Assembly (NCBI GenBank): GCA_035570275.1
Contig: DATMNI010000246.1
Span: 1 to 44,154 of the forward strand
Direction: 5' to 3'
DNA from: DATMNI01 sp035570275
Lineage (GTDB): Bacteria > Acidobacteriota > Terriglobia > Bryobacterales > Bryobacteraceae
Length of the DNA: 44,154 nucleotides
Both the position numbers and the translations under genes were made by a program. The notes beneath the pieces are model-generated. The model ran no database searches and was not told the DNA's origin. It worked only from the letters and a program-made list of their open reading frames with translations. Shown here piece after piece: positions 1 to 7,754 of this stretch. The first letter of the stretch is position 1, and each line of letters opens with the position of its first letter.

Positions 1-60
1 CTGCGCTCGGAGACACGCCGGGCGCCTTTGGTCTTGCTGTAGTCTTTGCCTGGGATTGAG

Positions 61-432
61 CTATCGCTGAGGAATTCGGATTCGTTTTCGTCCGAACAGG
101 CGCGCATCCACGGACCATGCGCCGGGGCCAATCATTGCGAGCGCAGCACCCAATGCCGCTAGCACGATGTGCATCGAACCGCTGCTGGAGGGGAATAAGA
201 GAAGAGACAGTTCGGAGACCGCCAAAAAAAGGCCCGCTACAGGTGTCCAAAGCCCGATGGTTAGGAGCGCCGAACAGATGGCGGCCAGAAACTGGAAGAT
301 GACAGAGACGGGCAACGTTGCTCCCTGGGAGCTGGCGATGAATTGGACGAACGGAATTGTCGCCGCCGCTCGCAAGAACACCAATCCGGTTCCTGGCCAA
401 CCTTCCGGGAATGTTGAGAAGAGCCTTTGCAC
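61..432 (-). CDS. DoxX-like small membrane protein
   Basis: 123-aa hydrophobic protein with about four predicted membrane segments (roughly residues 15-33, 43-62, 66-83 and 87-105). It ends with the GPGAWSVDARLFGR motif, which is typical of DoxX-like family proteins. The family is known as integral membrane proteins, some linked to quinone or thiosulfate oxidation, but most members have no assigned reaction, so no function is claimed here. It is on the same strand as the upstream kinase and response regulator, with a gap of about 127 nt, so it could be co-transcribed with them or be their target; this is inference. Length is normal for the family. The 60 nt beyond its stop up to the window edge hold nothing recognisable. 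Confidence 0.75.
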   Translation of the reverse strand: MQRLFSTFPEGWPGTGLVFLRAAATIPFVQFIASSQGATLPVSVIFQFLAAICSALLTIGLWTPVAGLFLAVSELSLLLFPSSSGSMHIVLAALGAALAMIGPGAWSVDARLFGRKRIRIPQR

Positions 433-559
433 AAGAGGTCCCGTTCTTAGGCTAGCCGCACGATGAAAAAGTAAGAACCCTGAAAAGCAGATTCGGTAGA
501 CACCTCTTTCGGGGGGCTCCTGACCTGGAACAACAACAAGCCGCGAGACGCCCTGTGTG

Positions 560-1186
560 CTAAAGATCGATGATTCCGCGCTTTAAGCCTAAGGTGACCG
601 CGTGTGTTCGATCGTTGGCCCCGAGTTTTGAAAGGATATTCTTGACGTGACCTTTTACTGTCTCTTCCGTGATGGAGAGTTGGGCAGCGATCTCCTTGTT
701 AGCATTTCCGCCAGAGATTAAGCGAAGGACTTCTATTTCACGTTCGGACAGACTTTCATCCGTCGCATGCTCGGCCAGTTCCGCCGCGACATCCGGCGGG
801 ATGCGCTTTTGGCCGGCATGAACCAGCCGAATCGTGTCGAGGAGCTCTTTGCGTAGGAGATTTTTGAGCAGGTAGCCGCGGGCACCGGCCCTGAGCGCGC
901 GCAACACCTGGACGTCGCCGATGTACGTAGTCAAGACAATGATTCGCGCCCTCGGGAATTCGCCACAAATGGCGATGATCGCGTCGACGCCGTTCATTTC
1001 TGACATCTGCAAGTCCATCAGGATCACATCCGGCTTATGAATACGAAACTGCTCGATTGCCTGACGGCCGTTGGAAGCCTCTGCGACGAGTTCCATGTCG
1101 GGTTGAGCAGCGAGGAGCTTCGCAATGCCGTCGCGGAGTAGCGAATGGTCATCAACCGCTAGAACACGAATGGGTTTAGTGCTCAT
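560..1186 (-). CDS. LuxR/NarL-family response regulator
   Basis: 208-aa two-domain transcription factor. The N-terminal receiver domain (about residues 5-120) has the acidic pair in VDDH, the phospho-acceptor Asp58 in ILMDLQMSE, the conserved T (VLTTY) and K (YLLKN). The C-terminal LuxR-type helix-turn-helix (about 143-205) carries the SEREIEVLRLISGG, NKEIAAQL and TVKGHVKNI signatures. The start codon overlaps the stop of the kinase gene by 4 nt (ATGA), so the two are translationally coupled and almost certainly form one two-component system. The protein is expected to bind DNA after phosphorylation. Target genes are not visible; the downstream DoxX-like gene is one possibility. Confidence 0.95.
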   Translation of the reverse strand: MSTKPIRVLAVDDHSLLRDGIAKLLAAQPDMELVAEASNGRQAIEQFRIHKPDVILMDLQMSEMNGVDAIIAICGEFPRARIIVLTTYIGDVQVLRALRAGARGYLLKNLLRKELLDTIRLVHAGQKRIPPDVAAELAEHATDESLSEREIEVLRLISGGNANKEIAAQLSITEETVKGHVKNILSKLGANDRTHAVTLGLKRGIIDL

Positions 1187-2247
1187 CCCCTGCTTTCCTT
1201 CGCCGCTTCCTTGCGTTTGCTAGATAGCCGAAAACCGGCACGGCCGCTGGACACCGCGTACGCGATGGAGCCTGGTATGCTCAACTCGACCTCTGTCCCG
1301 GCTCCTGCGTGGCTCCAAATTTCGAGTTGGGCACCGATCTGTTGAGCCCGCTCACGCATGCCCTGCAGGCCCCAGTGCCCTTCACGACCCGTCTCCACTA
1401 CGCTCGGGTCGATTCCCATTCCATTATCCCGAATCCGAAGGCGCAGAAGGCGCTCGGAATACGTGATTTCCGCTTCAATTCCAGATGCCTGTGCATGACA
1501 GAAAGCATTTCGTAACGCCTCGCGGGCGATTCGATAAACATCGTCCCGGACGCTCGGATGCAGTTCATGTGGTTGGCCCTCTACTGCAACGCGAAGTTTC
1601 GCCGAACGGCTATTTCCATCGCGACCGGCGAGTTCCTCGCCGAGAGAGGCGATTGCCTGGGCTAGTTCATTGGCCACGCTGGTTGAGGAACGTAAGTTCT
1701 GGATCGCGTTCCGGCCTTCAAGGATGGCTTGGTCGGCATGATCGAGAGCTTCTTCAAGGGCCTCTTTCGCGGCGCCCGGTGGAAGCATATCGCTCGCCGT
1801 TTGGAAATGGAGCATCAGCGCCTGAAAGCTTTGCAATAGCGTGTCGTGGAGTTCGCGGGCGATCCGCGTTCTTTCAGCCAGGCGTTCCTCGAATCGCAGC
1901 GTTACCTGAGCCTCCGTCATTTTTCGGACGCGGGAGACCATGGCGGAGATCACCCACGCGGTGACCAGGAAAGCAAGGCTTGCCACGACAGCAAGAGGAT
2001 TTTTCGACGCCGGTGGTGAGAACAACGGAACAAAGTAGTACTGCAGCAGGAAGACCGCGACCAGGGAAACCGCAATGGAGGAAACGAGGCCGGCCCTGAG
2101 AGAGACGAATACGACGGCGATTAAATAGAGCAGCGAAACGGCGCCGGGCTGGAGACCGATCCGGACCGCCGCGAAAGTGATCAGCACCAGGCCGGCAACA
2201 CCAACCCCGAGTTCCTTCGCCGATTTAACGATTCCGGAATGATCCAT
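1183..2247 (-). CDS. Sensor histidine kinase (DUF4118 + HisKA_3 + HATPase)
   Basis: 354 aa from the ATG at 2247. The reading frame is open back to 2313, but the extra 22 residues look unlike a protein N-terminus. Residues about 10-105 contain four membrane helices in a KdpD-like DUF4118 arrangement. These are followed by a short coiled linker and a NarL-type dimerisation domain with the phospho-acceptor His in IARELHDTLLQSF (about His134). The C-terminal ATPase domain shows the N box (EALRNAFCHA) and G boxes (RIRDNGMGID, GLQGMRERA). All catalytic motifs look intact. No large extracellular sensor domain is present, so the signal is probably sensed in or near the membrane. It is coupled to the downstream response regulator by an ATGA overlap. 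It lies 117 nt after metW on the same strand, but a functional link to methionine synthesis is not supported. Confidence 0.92.
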   Translation of the reverse strand: MDHSGIVKSAKELGVGVAGLVLITFAAVRIGLQPGAVSLLYLIAVVFVSLRAGLVSSIAVSLVAVFLLQYYFVPLFSPPASKNPLAVVASLAFLVTAWVISAMVSRVRKMTEAQVTLRFEERLAERTRIARELHDTLLQSFQALMLHFQTASDMLPPGAAKEALEEALDHADQAILEGRNAIQNLRSSTSVANELAQAIASLGEELAGRDGNSRSAKLRVAVEGQPHELHPSVRDDVYRIAREALRNAFCHAQASGIEAEITYSERLLRLRIRDNGMGIDPSVVETGREGHWGLQGMRERAQQIGAQLEIWSHAGAGTEVELSIPGSIAYAVSSGRAGFRLSSKRKEAAKESRG

Positions 2248-2364
2248 AATCCCAGCGGTTGACGAGGTGATCGCCAAGGCTTCCGCCCGGCAGCGTGAGG
2301 TACGCCAAGACAATCGAAGCCGATTGATACTGCTCTTCTCGTCGTTGTTGCGCCACGCACCCCC

Positions 2365-2991
2365 TTACCGCCGCACCAGAAACACGGCCACTTCCGCCAT
2401 CAGATTCGGCTGCACCGTCACCTTGCGGGGGCCCGCCAGAAAATAACGCCGCTCCACGGTCCAGCCTTCCACGCGCGCCAGTTCCTCGAAGTCGTGCACA
2501 GTCAGTAAATGGATGTTCGGCGATTCGTACCACTCATAAGGGAACAACGAGGTGCGGGGCGCGCGGCCGCTCAGCAGCATCGACAGGCGCATCCGCCAGT
2601 GGCCGAAATTCGGGAACGCCACAATGCCGCGGCGGCCCACACGCAGCATTTCGCGCAGCACCTGGCGTGGATGGCGCGTCTCCTGCAGCGTCTGGCTGAG
2701 GATCACGTAATCGAATGCCTGGTCGGGATAATCGGCCAAACCTTCATCGATGTCGCTTTGGAATACCGAGACGCCGCGGGCGATAGCGCGCTGCACCTTG
2801 GCTCCGGAGATCTCGACGCCGCGCGCATCCACACCTTTGTTCTCCGCCAGCCACTGCAGGAGTTCGCCTTCGCCGCAGCCCAGGTCCAGCACGCGGGTTT
2901 TCGGCTCCACAATCTCACCGATGATGGTGTAGTCGCTGCGTCCCAGCAGTTCGCGGACGAACCCCTGCTTCTTGGGCGTTGATGCCGTCAT
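2365..2991 (-). CDS. metW: Methionine biosynthesis protein MetW
   Basis: 208-aa protein with a class I methyltransferase-like fold. It has the SAM-binding glycine motif VLDLGCGEGELLQWL (about residues 35-49) and the MetW signatures LSQTLQETRHP, FPNFGHW and SPNIHLLTVHDFE. MetW is known to work together with MetX in acylation of homoserine in bacteria that use the MetX route; the exact chemical role varies in the literature. Its ATG overlaps the metX stop by 4 nt, the classical metX-metW arrangement, and this supports the assignment strongly. Length is typical (about 200 aa). Confidence 0.95.
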   Translation of the reverse strand: MTASTPKKQGFVRELLGRSDYTIIGEIVEPKTRVLDLGCGEGELLQWLAENKGVDARGVEISGAKVQRAIARGVSVFQSDIDEGLADYPDQAFDYVILSQTLQETRHPRQVLREMLRVGRRGIVAFPNFGHWRMRLSMLLSGRAPRTSLFPYEWYESPNIHLLTVHDFEELARVEGWTVERRYFLAGPRKVTVQPNLMAEVAVFLVRR

Positions 2992-4094
2992 TGCACCTTC
3001 TCAAACGTGCTGGCCAGGAAGCCGCGCACCAGATCGGTCTGCTCGGCCACATCCACCAAAAACGAATCGTGCCCGTAGTTGGACTGCAGCTCTACATAGG
3101 CCACATCGCAGTTGCGCGACCGCAGCGCGCGCACCATCTCCTGCGACTGGTAACTCGGGTAGAGCCAGTCCGAGCTGAAGCTGATCAGCAGAAAGCGCGC
3201 CTTGGTTTTTTCCAAGGCGGCGGCCAGCGTGCCCCGCCCGGTCGTCAGATCGAAATAATCCATGGACTTGGTGATATAGAGGTATGAGTTGGCATCGAAG
3301 CGGCCCACAAACTGGCTGCCGCGGTAGCGTAAATAACCCTCCACTTCGAAATCCACATCGAAGCCGAAGCTGAAATTGTCCTTGCCCTGGAGCCGCCGCC
3401 CGAACTTTTCGCGCATGGAATCGTCGCTCATATAAGTGATGTGGCCCACCATGCGCGCCACCGACAAACCTCGCCCCGGCAGGGGTCCGCCGTAGTAGTT
3501 GCCGCCGTTCCAATCGGGGTCGGCCATTATGGCTTGCCGCCCCACTTCGTTGAAGGCGATCTGCTGGGCACTGTGGCGGCTGGTGCTAGCGATGGGGATC
3601 GCCGAGACCACGGAATCCGGAAAGGCTACGGCCCATTCGAGCGCCTGCATGCCGCCCATGGAACCGCCGGAGACCGTAAGCAGCCGCCGAATCCCGAACC
3701 AATCGATCAGCATTTTCTGCAGCCGCACCATGTCGCCGATGGTGATCACCGGGAACGACATGGCATACGGACAGCCCGTAGCCGGATTGACGGACGCGGG
3801 GCCAGTGGTGCCCCGGCATCCACCCAGCACGTTGCTGCAGATGACGAAGTATTTGTTGGTGTCGAAGGCCTTGCCCGGCCCGATCATGTTGTCCCACCAC
3901 CCCGGTTTGCCGGTCTCCGGGCTGATACCGGCCGCGTGGGCGTCGCCCGAAAACGCGTGCAAGACCAGAACCGCGTTAGACTTGGCGGCGTTCAACTGGC
4001 CGTAGGTCTCGTACGCCACATCCACCGGCGCAATGGTGGCGCCGCTATCGAGAGAAATGCCGTCGAACCGGACACTATTGGACTCAACAATCAT
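2988..4094 (-). CDS. metX: Homoserine O-acyltransferase MetX
   Basis: 368-aa alpha/beta-hydrolase-fold acyltransferase that activates homoserine with acetyl-CoA (or succinyl-CoA in some MetX proteins; this cannot be told apart by eye) for methionine synthesis. Visible features are the nucleophile elbow SGGSMGGMQALEWA, the substrate loop NVLGGCRGTTGPAS, the catalytic Asp in SFSSDWLYP and the His in NYGHDSFLVD near the C-terminus. I chose the ATG at 4094 (MIVESN). The frame stays open to 4385, but that 97-residue extension is arginine-rich, non-homologous in character and overlaps non-coding-looking sequence. It is coupled to metW by an ATGA overlap. I saw no SAM riboswitch in the roughly 80 nt upstream. 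Confidence 0.95.
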   Translation of the reverse strand: MIVESNSVRFDGISLDSGATIAPVDVAYETYGQLNAAKSNAVLVLHAFSGDAHAAGISPETGKPGWWDNMIGPGKAFDTNKYFVICSNVLGGCRGTTGPASVNPATGCPYAMSFPVITIGDMVRLQKMLIDWFGIRRLLTVSGGSMGGMQALEWAVAFPDSVVSAIPIASTSRHSAQQIAFNEVGRQAIMADPDWNGGNYYGGPLPGRGLSVARMVGHITYMSDDSMREKFGRRLQGKDNFSFGFDVDFEVEGYLRYRGSQFVGRFDANSYLYITKSMDYFDLTTGRGTLAAALEKTKARFLLISFSSDWLYPSYQSQEMVRALRSRNCDVAYVELQSNYGHDSFLVDVAEQTDLVRGFLASTFEKVQ

Positions 4095-4454
4095 GCGGCA
4101 GGTGTTTACATGATAGCGCCAACACCGGCCGCCATGCCGCGCCGCCGGCCTGCCATAATTAACCCATATGAGACTCTTAAGTCTGTTTTTAATGCCGGCA
4201 TTCATTGCTTCCGCCCAATTGGCCGACAGGGTGGCAACTTCGGTCAACCGCACGGTCACGCTGACCGGGCGGCCTCCAGCGCGCGCATTGCCGCAGGTTG
4301 CGATTTCAGCTCGTTCGTGCCCGCCAATTTGTCCTCTTGCACACGGTACCGTTGTAGTTGAACGTGATTTTCGCCGTGGTTCCATAAACGCCCCATAAGC
4401 GCGGTTAACGCTTTTCCCTCTCGCGACGTCTAATCGTCCAAAAGGAGGGATTCG
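4095..4454. other. Intergenic region with an orphan signal-peptide ORF
   Basis: 360 nt between the divergent metX and 4455 genes. The only coding-like object is a 76-codon plus-strand frame at 4168-4398. Its first 20 residues (MRLLSLFLMPAFIASAQLAD) look like a secretion signal, but the rest becomes arginine/proline-rich and has no recognisable domain. It may be the 5' remnant of an exported-protein gene that lost its frame. Promoters for both flanking genes must lie here; no convincing -35/-10 pair was identified by eye. A clear Shine-Dalgarno AGGAGG is at 4443-4448, serving the gene at 4455. Confidence 0.4.
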
Positions 4455-5666
4455 ATGTTCCCGAAATCCGCCATAGGTCTGGCGCTACTCATCCCGCTGA
4501 TCGCGGGCAACCCCGTTCCGCCCGTCGCCGGCTTGACCGTCCACGAGTGGGGCACCTTTACTTCAATAGCCGACGAAAGCGGCTCGCCCATGTACTGGAA
4601 CTCGCTTACGGCGCCCTCGGACCTGCCGTGCTTCGTGAACCGGCTGCCGGTACCGCAGTGTGTCAAGTGCGGAGGTAACACGGTACGGATGGAGACGCCG
4701 GTATTGTACTTTTACTCGCCGAAGCCAGCCACGGTCTCCGTCCAGGTGGATTTCCCCAAGGGCCTGATTACGGAGTGGTACCCGAAGGCTGTGAGCGTCC
4801 TGGCTTCTGACGTCTTGCCGGTCGGCCTAACCTACGGCACCGGCGGCAGGATCGATTGGGGCCGGGTGGAGATCGGCGCGACCGGCGCTGGGGAATTCCC
4901 CAACGATGGCAGCCCGAGCCACTACTATGCGGCGCGCGAAACGGACTCGGCGGCCCTCCGGGTGAACGGCCAGGAGGAAAAGCTGCTTTTCTATCGCGGG
5001 GTGGCGGTCGAAGGCGTCTTCCTGGAGCCGCGATGGGTGCGGGGCGACCGGCTGGAACTCCACCGCGCCGGCCTCAACAACATCCCCTTTGCGGTGCTGT
5101 TCGAGAACCGCGACGGCCAGACGGGCTACCGCGTCATTCGCGATCTCAACTCGCCGGTTACCCTGGACATGCCGGAACTGACCGCAGACGTAACGGCGGT
5201 ACACAAGGAACTGGGTGCCGCGCTGACCGCCGCCGGTCTCTACCCGAAAGAAGCCGCGGCGATGATTGAAACCTGGCGTGACTCCTGGTTCGAAGAGGGG
5301 ATGCGCGTCTTCTATCTGGTGCCGCGGGCCAATGTGGATGCCATGCTCCCCCTGAAAATCAACCCGGCTCCAGCGACCACCGAGCGCGTTTTCGTGGGCC
5401 GCGTGGAATTGCTTTCACCGCACCTGCGGCAGACCATCCGGATGGCGCTCGCCGCCAATGACATCCCGGCGCTGGCCAAGTGCGGACGCTTCCTCGAACC
5501 TTTCCTCAACCAACTCAATCCGTTGTTCGTCTCGCCCGCGGCGCGCTCCTTTGTGCGGCAGGCCCTCGCGAAGGCGGCACAGGCCGGCGCCGCGCCATGC
5601 AAGACCGAGCCGTTTACGGTGCCTACGGGGGGTGGAGCGGGTGCTGAGGACCAGCCGTTACAATAG
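4455..5666 (+). CDS. Secreted protein of unknown function with HEWGTFT signature
   Basis: 403 aa. The N-terminal 25 residues form a signal peptide (hydrophobic stretch AIGLALLIPLIAG). The mature protein starts with LTVHEWGTFTSI, followed by PSDLPCFVNRLP and a CVKC pair, then METPVLYFY. I recognise this combination as a conserved hypothetical family found in Acidobacteria and Planctomycetes genomes; no reaction is known to me. The body is beta-rich, with no membrane helix after the signal, so it is probably periplasmic or extracellular. The four early cysteines (PCFV, CVKC and a later C near 335) could form disulfides or bind metal, but this is untested. The start is fixed by a strong AGGAGG six bases upstream. 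The gene 5676 follows after 9 nt, implying one operon. Confidence 0.8.
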   Translation: MFPKSAIGLALLIPLIAGNPVPPVAGLTVHEWGTFTSIADESGSPMYWNSLTAPSDLPCFVNRLPVPQCVKCGGNTVRMETPVLYFYSPKPATVSVQVDFPKGLITEWYPKAVSVLASDVLPVGLTYGTGGRIDWGRVEIGATGAGEFPNDGSPSHYYAARETDSAALRVNGQEEKLLFYRGVAVEGVFLEPRWVRGDRLELHRAGLNNIPFAVLFENRDGQTGYRVIRDLNSPVTLDMPELTADVTAVHKELGAALTAAGLYPKEAAAMIETWRDSWFEEGMRVFYLVPRANVDAMLPLKINPAPATTERVFVGRVELLSPHLRQTIRMALAANDIPALAKCGRFLEPFLNQLNPLFVSPAARSFVRQALAKAAQAGAAPCKTEPFTVPTGGGAGAEDQPLQ

Positions 5667-5675
5667 TGCTCACGA

Positions 5676-6752
5676 ATGCGTGTCGCACGTCTGGCCCTGG
5701 CGGCTTGTCTTCTGGCTTCGGCCGCCGATTTCCGCGAAGCCTTGCCCGGCTACCACTACCAGTTCCCGCGCGACCATTTCGATCACCCCGGATTCCGCAC
5801 CGAATGGTGGTATTACACCGGCAATCTCCACGCGCGCGACGGCCACCGCTACGGCTTCGAACTGGTCTTCTTCCGATCGGCGCAGAGCCTGTCCGGTCAA
5901 ACCAGGGCGGCAGCCGAACAGAACCCCTCGGTGTGGCGTGTGGACAACCTCTATCTCGGTCACCTGGCCCTCACCGATATCGACAACCGGCGCTTCCGCT
6001 ACGCCAAGCGCCTGAACCGCGCGGGACCGGGCATCGCCGGCGCCAGTTTCGAGCAGGCACGCATCTGGAACGGCAATTGGGAAGCCCGGTGGAATTTGGC
6101 CTCGGGCGCCCAGACCATCGCCGCGGTTGCCGACGGCATCCGGTTCAACCTGCATCTCACGCCGGCCAAAGCCCCGATCATAAACGGCGAGAACGGTATC
6201 AGCCAGAAGGCCGAAGGCGCCGGCAAGGCATCCTATTACGTCTCCTTTCCGCGCCTGGCGGTGGAGGGAGTGCTCAACGGCGTCGCGGTCACGGGCCTAG
6301 CCTGGATGGACCACGAATGGTTCACCCACCAGCTTGAAGCCAACCAGCAAGGTTGGGATTGGTTCAGCGTGCAGCTCGATACCGGCGCCGAATTCATGCT
6401 CTTCCAACTCCGCCACACCGATGGCAGTATCGATGCGTTTTCGTCCGGCACCTATATTGCCCCCGACGGACGGACCACACACCTCAAGCGTGGGGATTTC
6501 GAGCTTCAGCCCATAGAATACTGGACCAGCCCCAAGACCTCGGCGCGCTACCCGGTGCGCTGGCGCGTCTCTATCCCGGGCGTGTTTCCCGGTATGAACT
6601 TCACGATGCAATGTGCCGCCGCCATTCCCGATCAGGAACTGGTGGACGACCCGGGTCCCACGTATTGGGAAGGGGCGGTGACCTACACAGGCTCAGCCAG
6701 CGGGGTGGGGTATCTCGAGATGACCGGGTACACCAAGCCCATGCGGCTCTAA
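5676..6752 (+). CDS. AttH/CrtC-like lipocalin-fold protein (carotenoid 1,2-hydratase-like)
   Basis: 358 aa with a short signal peptide (residues 1-17, MRVARLALAACLLASAA). Signature stretches of the AttH / hydroxyneurosporene-synthase-like family are visible: YHYQFPRDHF, RTEWWYYTGNL, YGFELVFFR, TGLAWMDHEWFT, WDWFSVQLDTG and YWEGAV. In this fold the paired Trp/Tyr and the MDHEW acid cluster form the cavity; related CrtC enzymes hydrate carotenoid double bonds. No carotenoid genes are nearby, so the substrate is unknown and a generic lipid or isoprenoid hydrolase/hydratase is as likely. The stop is 10 nt from the convergent kinase gene and an AT-rich palindrome lies between them. Confidence 0.88.
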   Translation: MRVARLALAACLLASAADFREALPGYHYQFPRDHFDHPGFRTEWWYYTGNLHARDGHRYGFELVFFRSAQSLSGQTRAAAEQNPSVWRVDNLYLGHLALTDIDNRRFRYAKRLNRAGPGIAGASFEQARIWNGNWEARWNLASGAQTIAAVADGIRFNLHLTPAKAPIINGENGISQKAEGAGKASYYVSFPRLAVEGVLNGVAVTGLAWMDHEWFTHQLEANQQGWDWFSVQLDTGAEFMLFQLRHTDGSIDAFSSGTYIAPDGRTTHLKRGDFELQPIEYWTSPKTSARYPVRWRVSIPGVFPGMNFTMQCAAAIPDQELVDDPGPTYWEGAVTYTGSASGVGYLEMTGYTKPMRL

Positions 6753-6756
6753 TTTA

Positions 6757-6768
6757 CTTTAATTAAAG
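6757..6768. other. 12-bp AT palindrome between convergent genes
   Basis: Perfect palindrome CTTTAATTAAAG, lying between and overlapping the stop region of two convergent genes (stops at 6750-6752 and 6763-6765). It is conspicuous in GC-rich surroundings. It could help bidirectional transcription ending, but it is short and has no GC stem, so it is not a canonical terminator. Confidence 0.35.
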
Positions 6769-7737
6769 CAGTTCAATCGATACTCCTGCCTCACGATACG
6801 CCTCCAGCAAAGCCCCTTCGGCGGGGCCTCGCCGCGGCGGACCGCAGCGCGTGGCCGGGTCTAACTCCACCAGCATGCGGAACCGCTCCAGCAGCAGGCG
6901 GCTCTCAAAAACGCCGCCGATGTAGGCCAACGCAACTGGGTCACCCGGCTTCCATAACTGGCTCCGCACCGCCCCAGCCAACACTGCCAGTTCCTGCGCG
7001 GCAGCGGCCAGAACCGCGGAGGCCACGCTGTCTGCCTCCAGCGCGGCCGTATCTACCAGCCTCGCCAGAGTGGCCACGCGCGATCTGGGCCACTCCGTTG
7101 TGTAGAACCGGTGGAGCATCTCATTGGCTGACCGCGAACCAGTGGCATCCAGCAGCACCTGGCGCAGGCTAGTGGAAGGGCCCCAGCCTTCCTCCATCCG
7201 CAACGAGGCTCGCAGGGCCTGGCGCACGATATCGAAAGCGCCGCCTTCGTCGCCGAACACGTAGCCCCAGCCGCCCGCCCGCGCGCTGCGGCCGCCAGCG
7301 TTGCGGGCCCCATCGCTGCCGCCCCCAGCACTGACGCCCGCGCCGTTGCGACCGAACGCGATGGAGCCGGTACCGGCGATGGTGATGATTCCCTGCCCGT
7401 TAGCGGTGGCCCCGGCCAGCGCGATCACAGCGTCGTTGGTGACGACCAGCCGCGCGGTCCGCAGAATCCCGGCGAGGATGGCTTCTTTATCTTCGGGCCC
7501 GCCGCTCATGCCGAAACAGGCGGCCTCAAAGACCACTGCCGCCGCGTCTAAAGCGGCTTGGGCGCAGGCCGCCCCCACACTCCCGACGACCGCAAGTTCC
7601 AGCTTGGCGCGGCCCTCCGCCGCACCCGCATGGTTGCACGGACCAGCCTCGCCCCTGCCGATGACCCGGCCGGTTTCATCGCCAATTACGGCCGTCGTGC
7701 CCGATTGGCCGCCGTCCACGCCCAGAAAAAGTCTCAT
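6763..7737 (-). CDS. BadF/BadG-type ATPase / N-acetylglucosamine kinase-like sugar kinase
   Basis: 324 aa from the ATG at 7737 (MRLFLGVDGGQSGTTAVI). The frame is open to 7848, but that part overlaps the upstream gene and is not homologous. It belongs to the ASKHA superfamily: phosphate-1 motif LGVDGGQSGTTA, phosphate-2-like segment TNDAVIALAGA, GTGSIAFGRNG, WGYVFGDEGGAFDI and a C-terminal adenosine segment IGGVFES. Family members phosphorylate N-acetylglucosamine or similar sugars, or act as activases; the substrate here is not decidable. Between GTGSIAFG and WGYVFGDEGG sits an enlarged Gly/Ala/Arg-rich loop (about 14 extra residues) not expected in the family. It is the last gene of a three-gene minus-strand operon. 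A 14-bp tandem duplication separates its start from the stop of the preceding gene. Confidence 0.85.
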   Translation of the reverse strand: MRLFLGVDGGQSGTTAVIGDETGRVIGRGEAGPCNHAGAAEGRAKLELAVVGSVGAACAQAALDAAAVVFEAACFGMSGGPEDKEAILAGILRTARLVVTNDAVIALAGATANGQGIITIAGTGSIAFGRNGAGVSAGGGSDGARNAGGRSARAGGWGYVFGDEGGAFDIVRQALRASLRMEEGWGPSTSLRQVLLDATGSRSANEMLHRFYTTEWPRSRVATLARLVDTAALEADSVASAVLAAAAQELAVLAGAVRSQLWKPGDPVALAYIGGVFESRLLLERFRMLVELDPATRCGPPRRGPAEGALLEAYREAGVSIELL

Positions 7738-7754
7738 GGCAAAAGTCTCATGGC
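7727..7754. repeat. 14-bp perfect tandem duplication at a gene junction
   Basis: Two adjacent copies of AAAAGTCTCATGGC (7727-7740 and 7741-7754). On the minus strand each copy contains CCATGA. The left copy supplies the ATG of the kinase gene and the right copy the TGA of the preceding gene. Removing one copy restores an ATGA stop/start overlap, so the duplication probably uncoupled two formerly overlapping genes. Confidence 0.9.

Noticed and set aside
2248..2313. Upstream extension of the histidine kinase
   Set aside because: The extra 22 residues are not membrane-like or conserved in character; the ATG at 2247 directly precedes the DUF4118-type helices.
4095..4180. SAM riboswitch upstream of metX
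   Set aside because: The leader is short and GC-rich, and I could not find the conserved SAM-I or SAM-II core elements.
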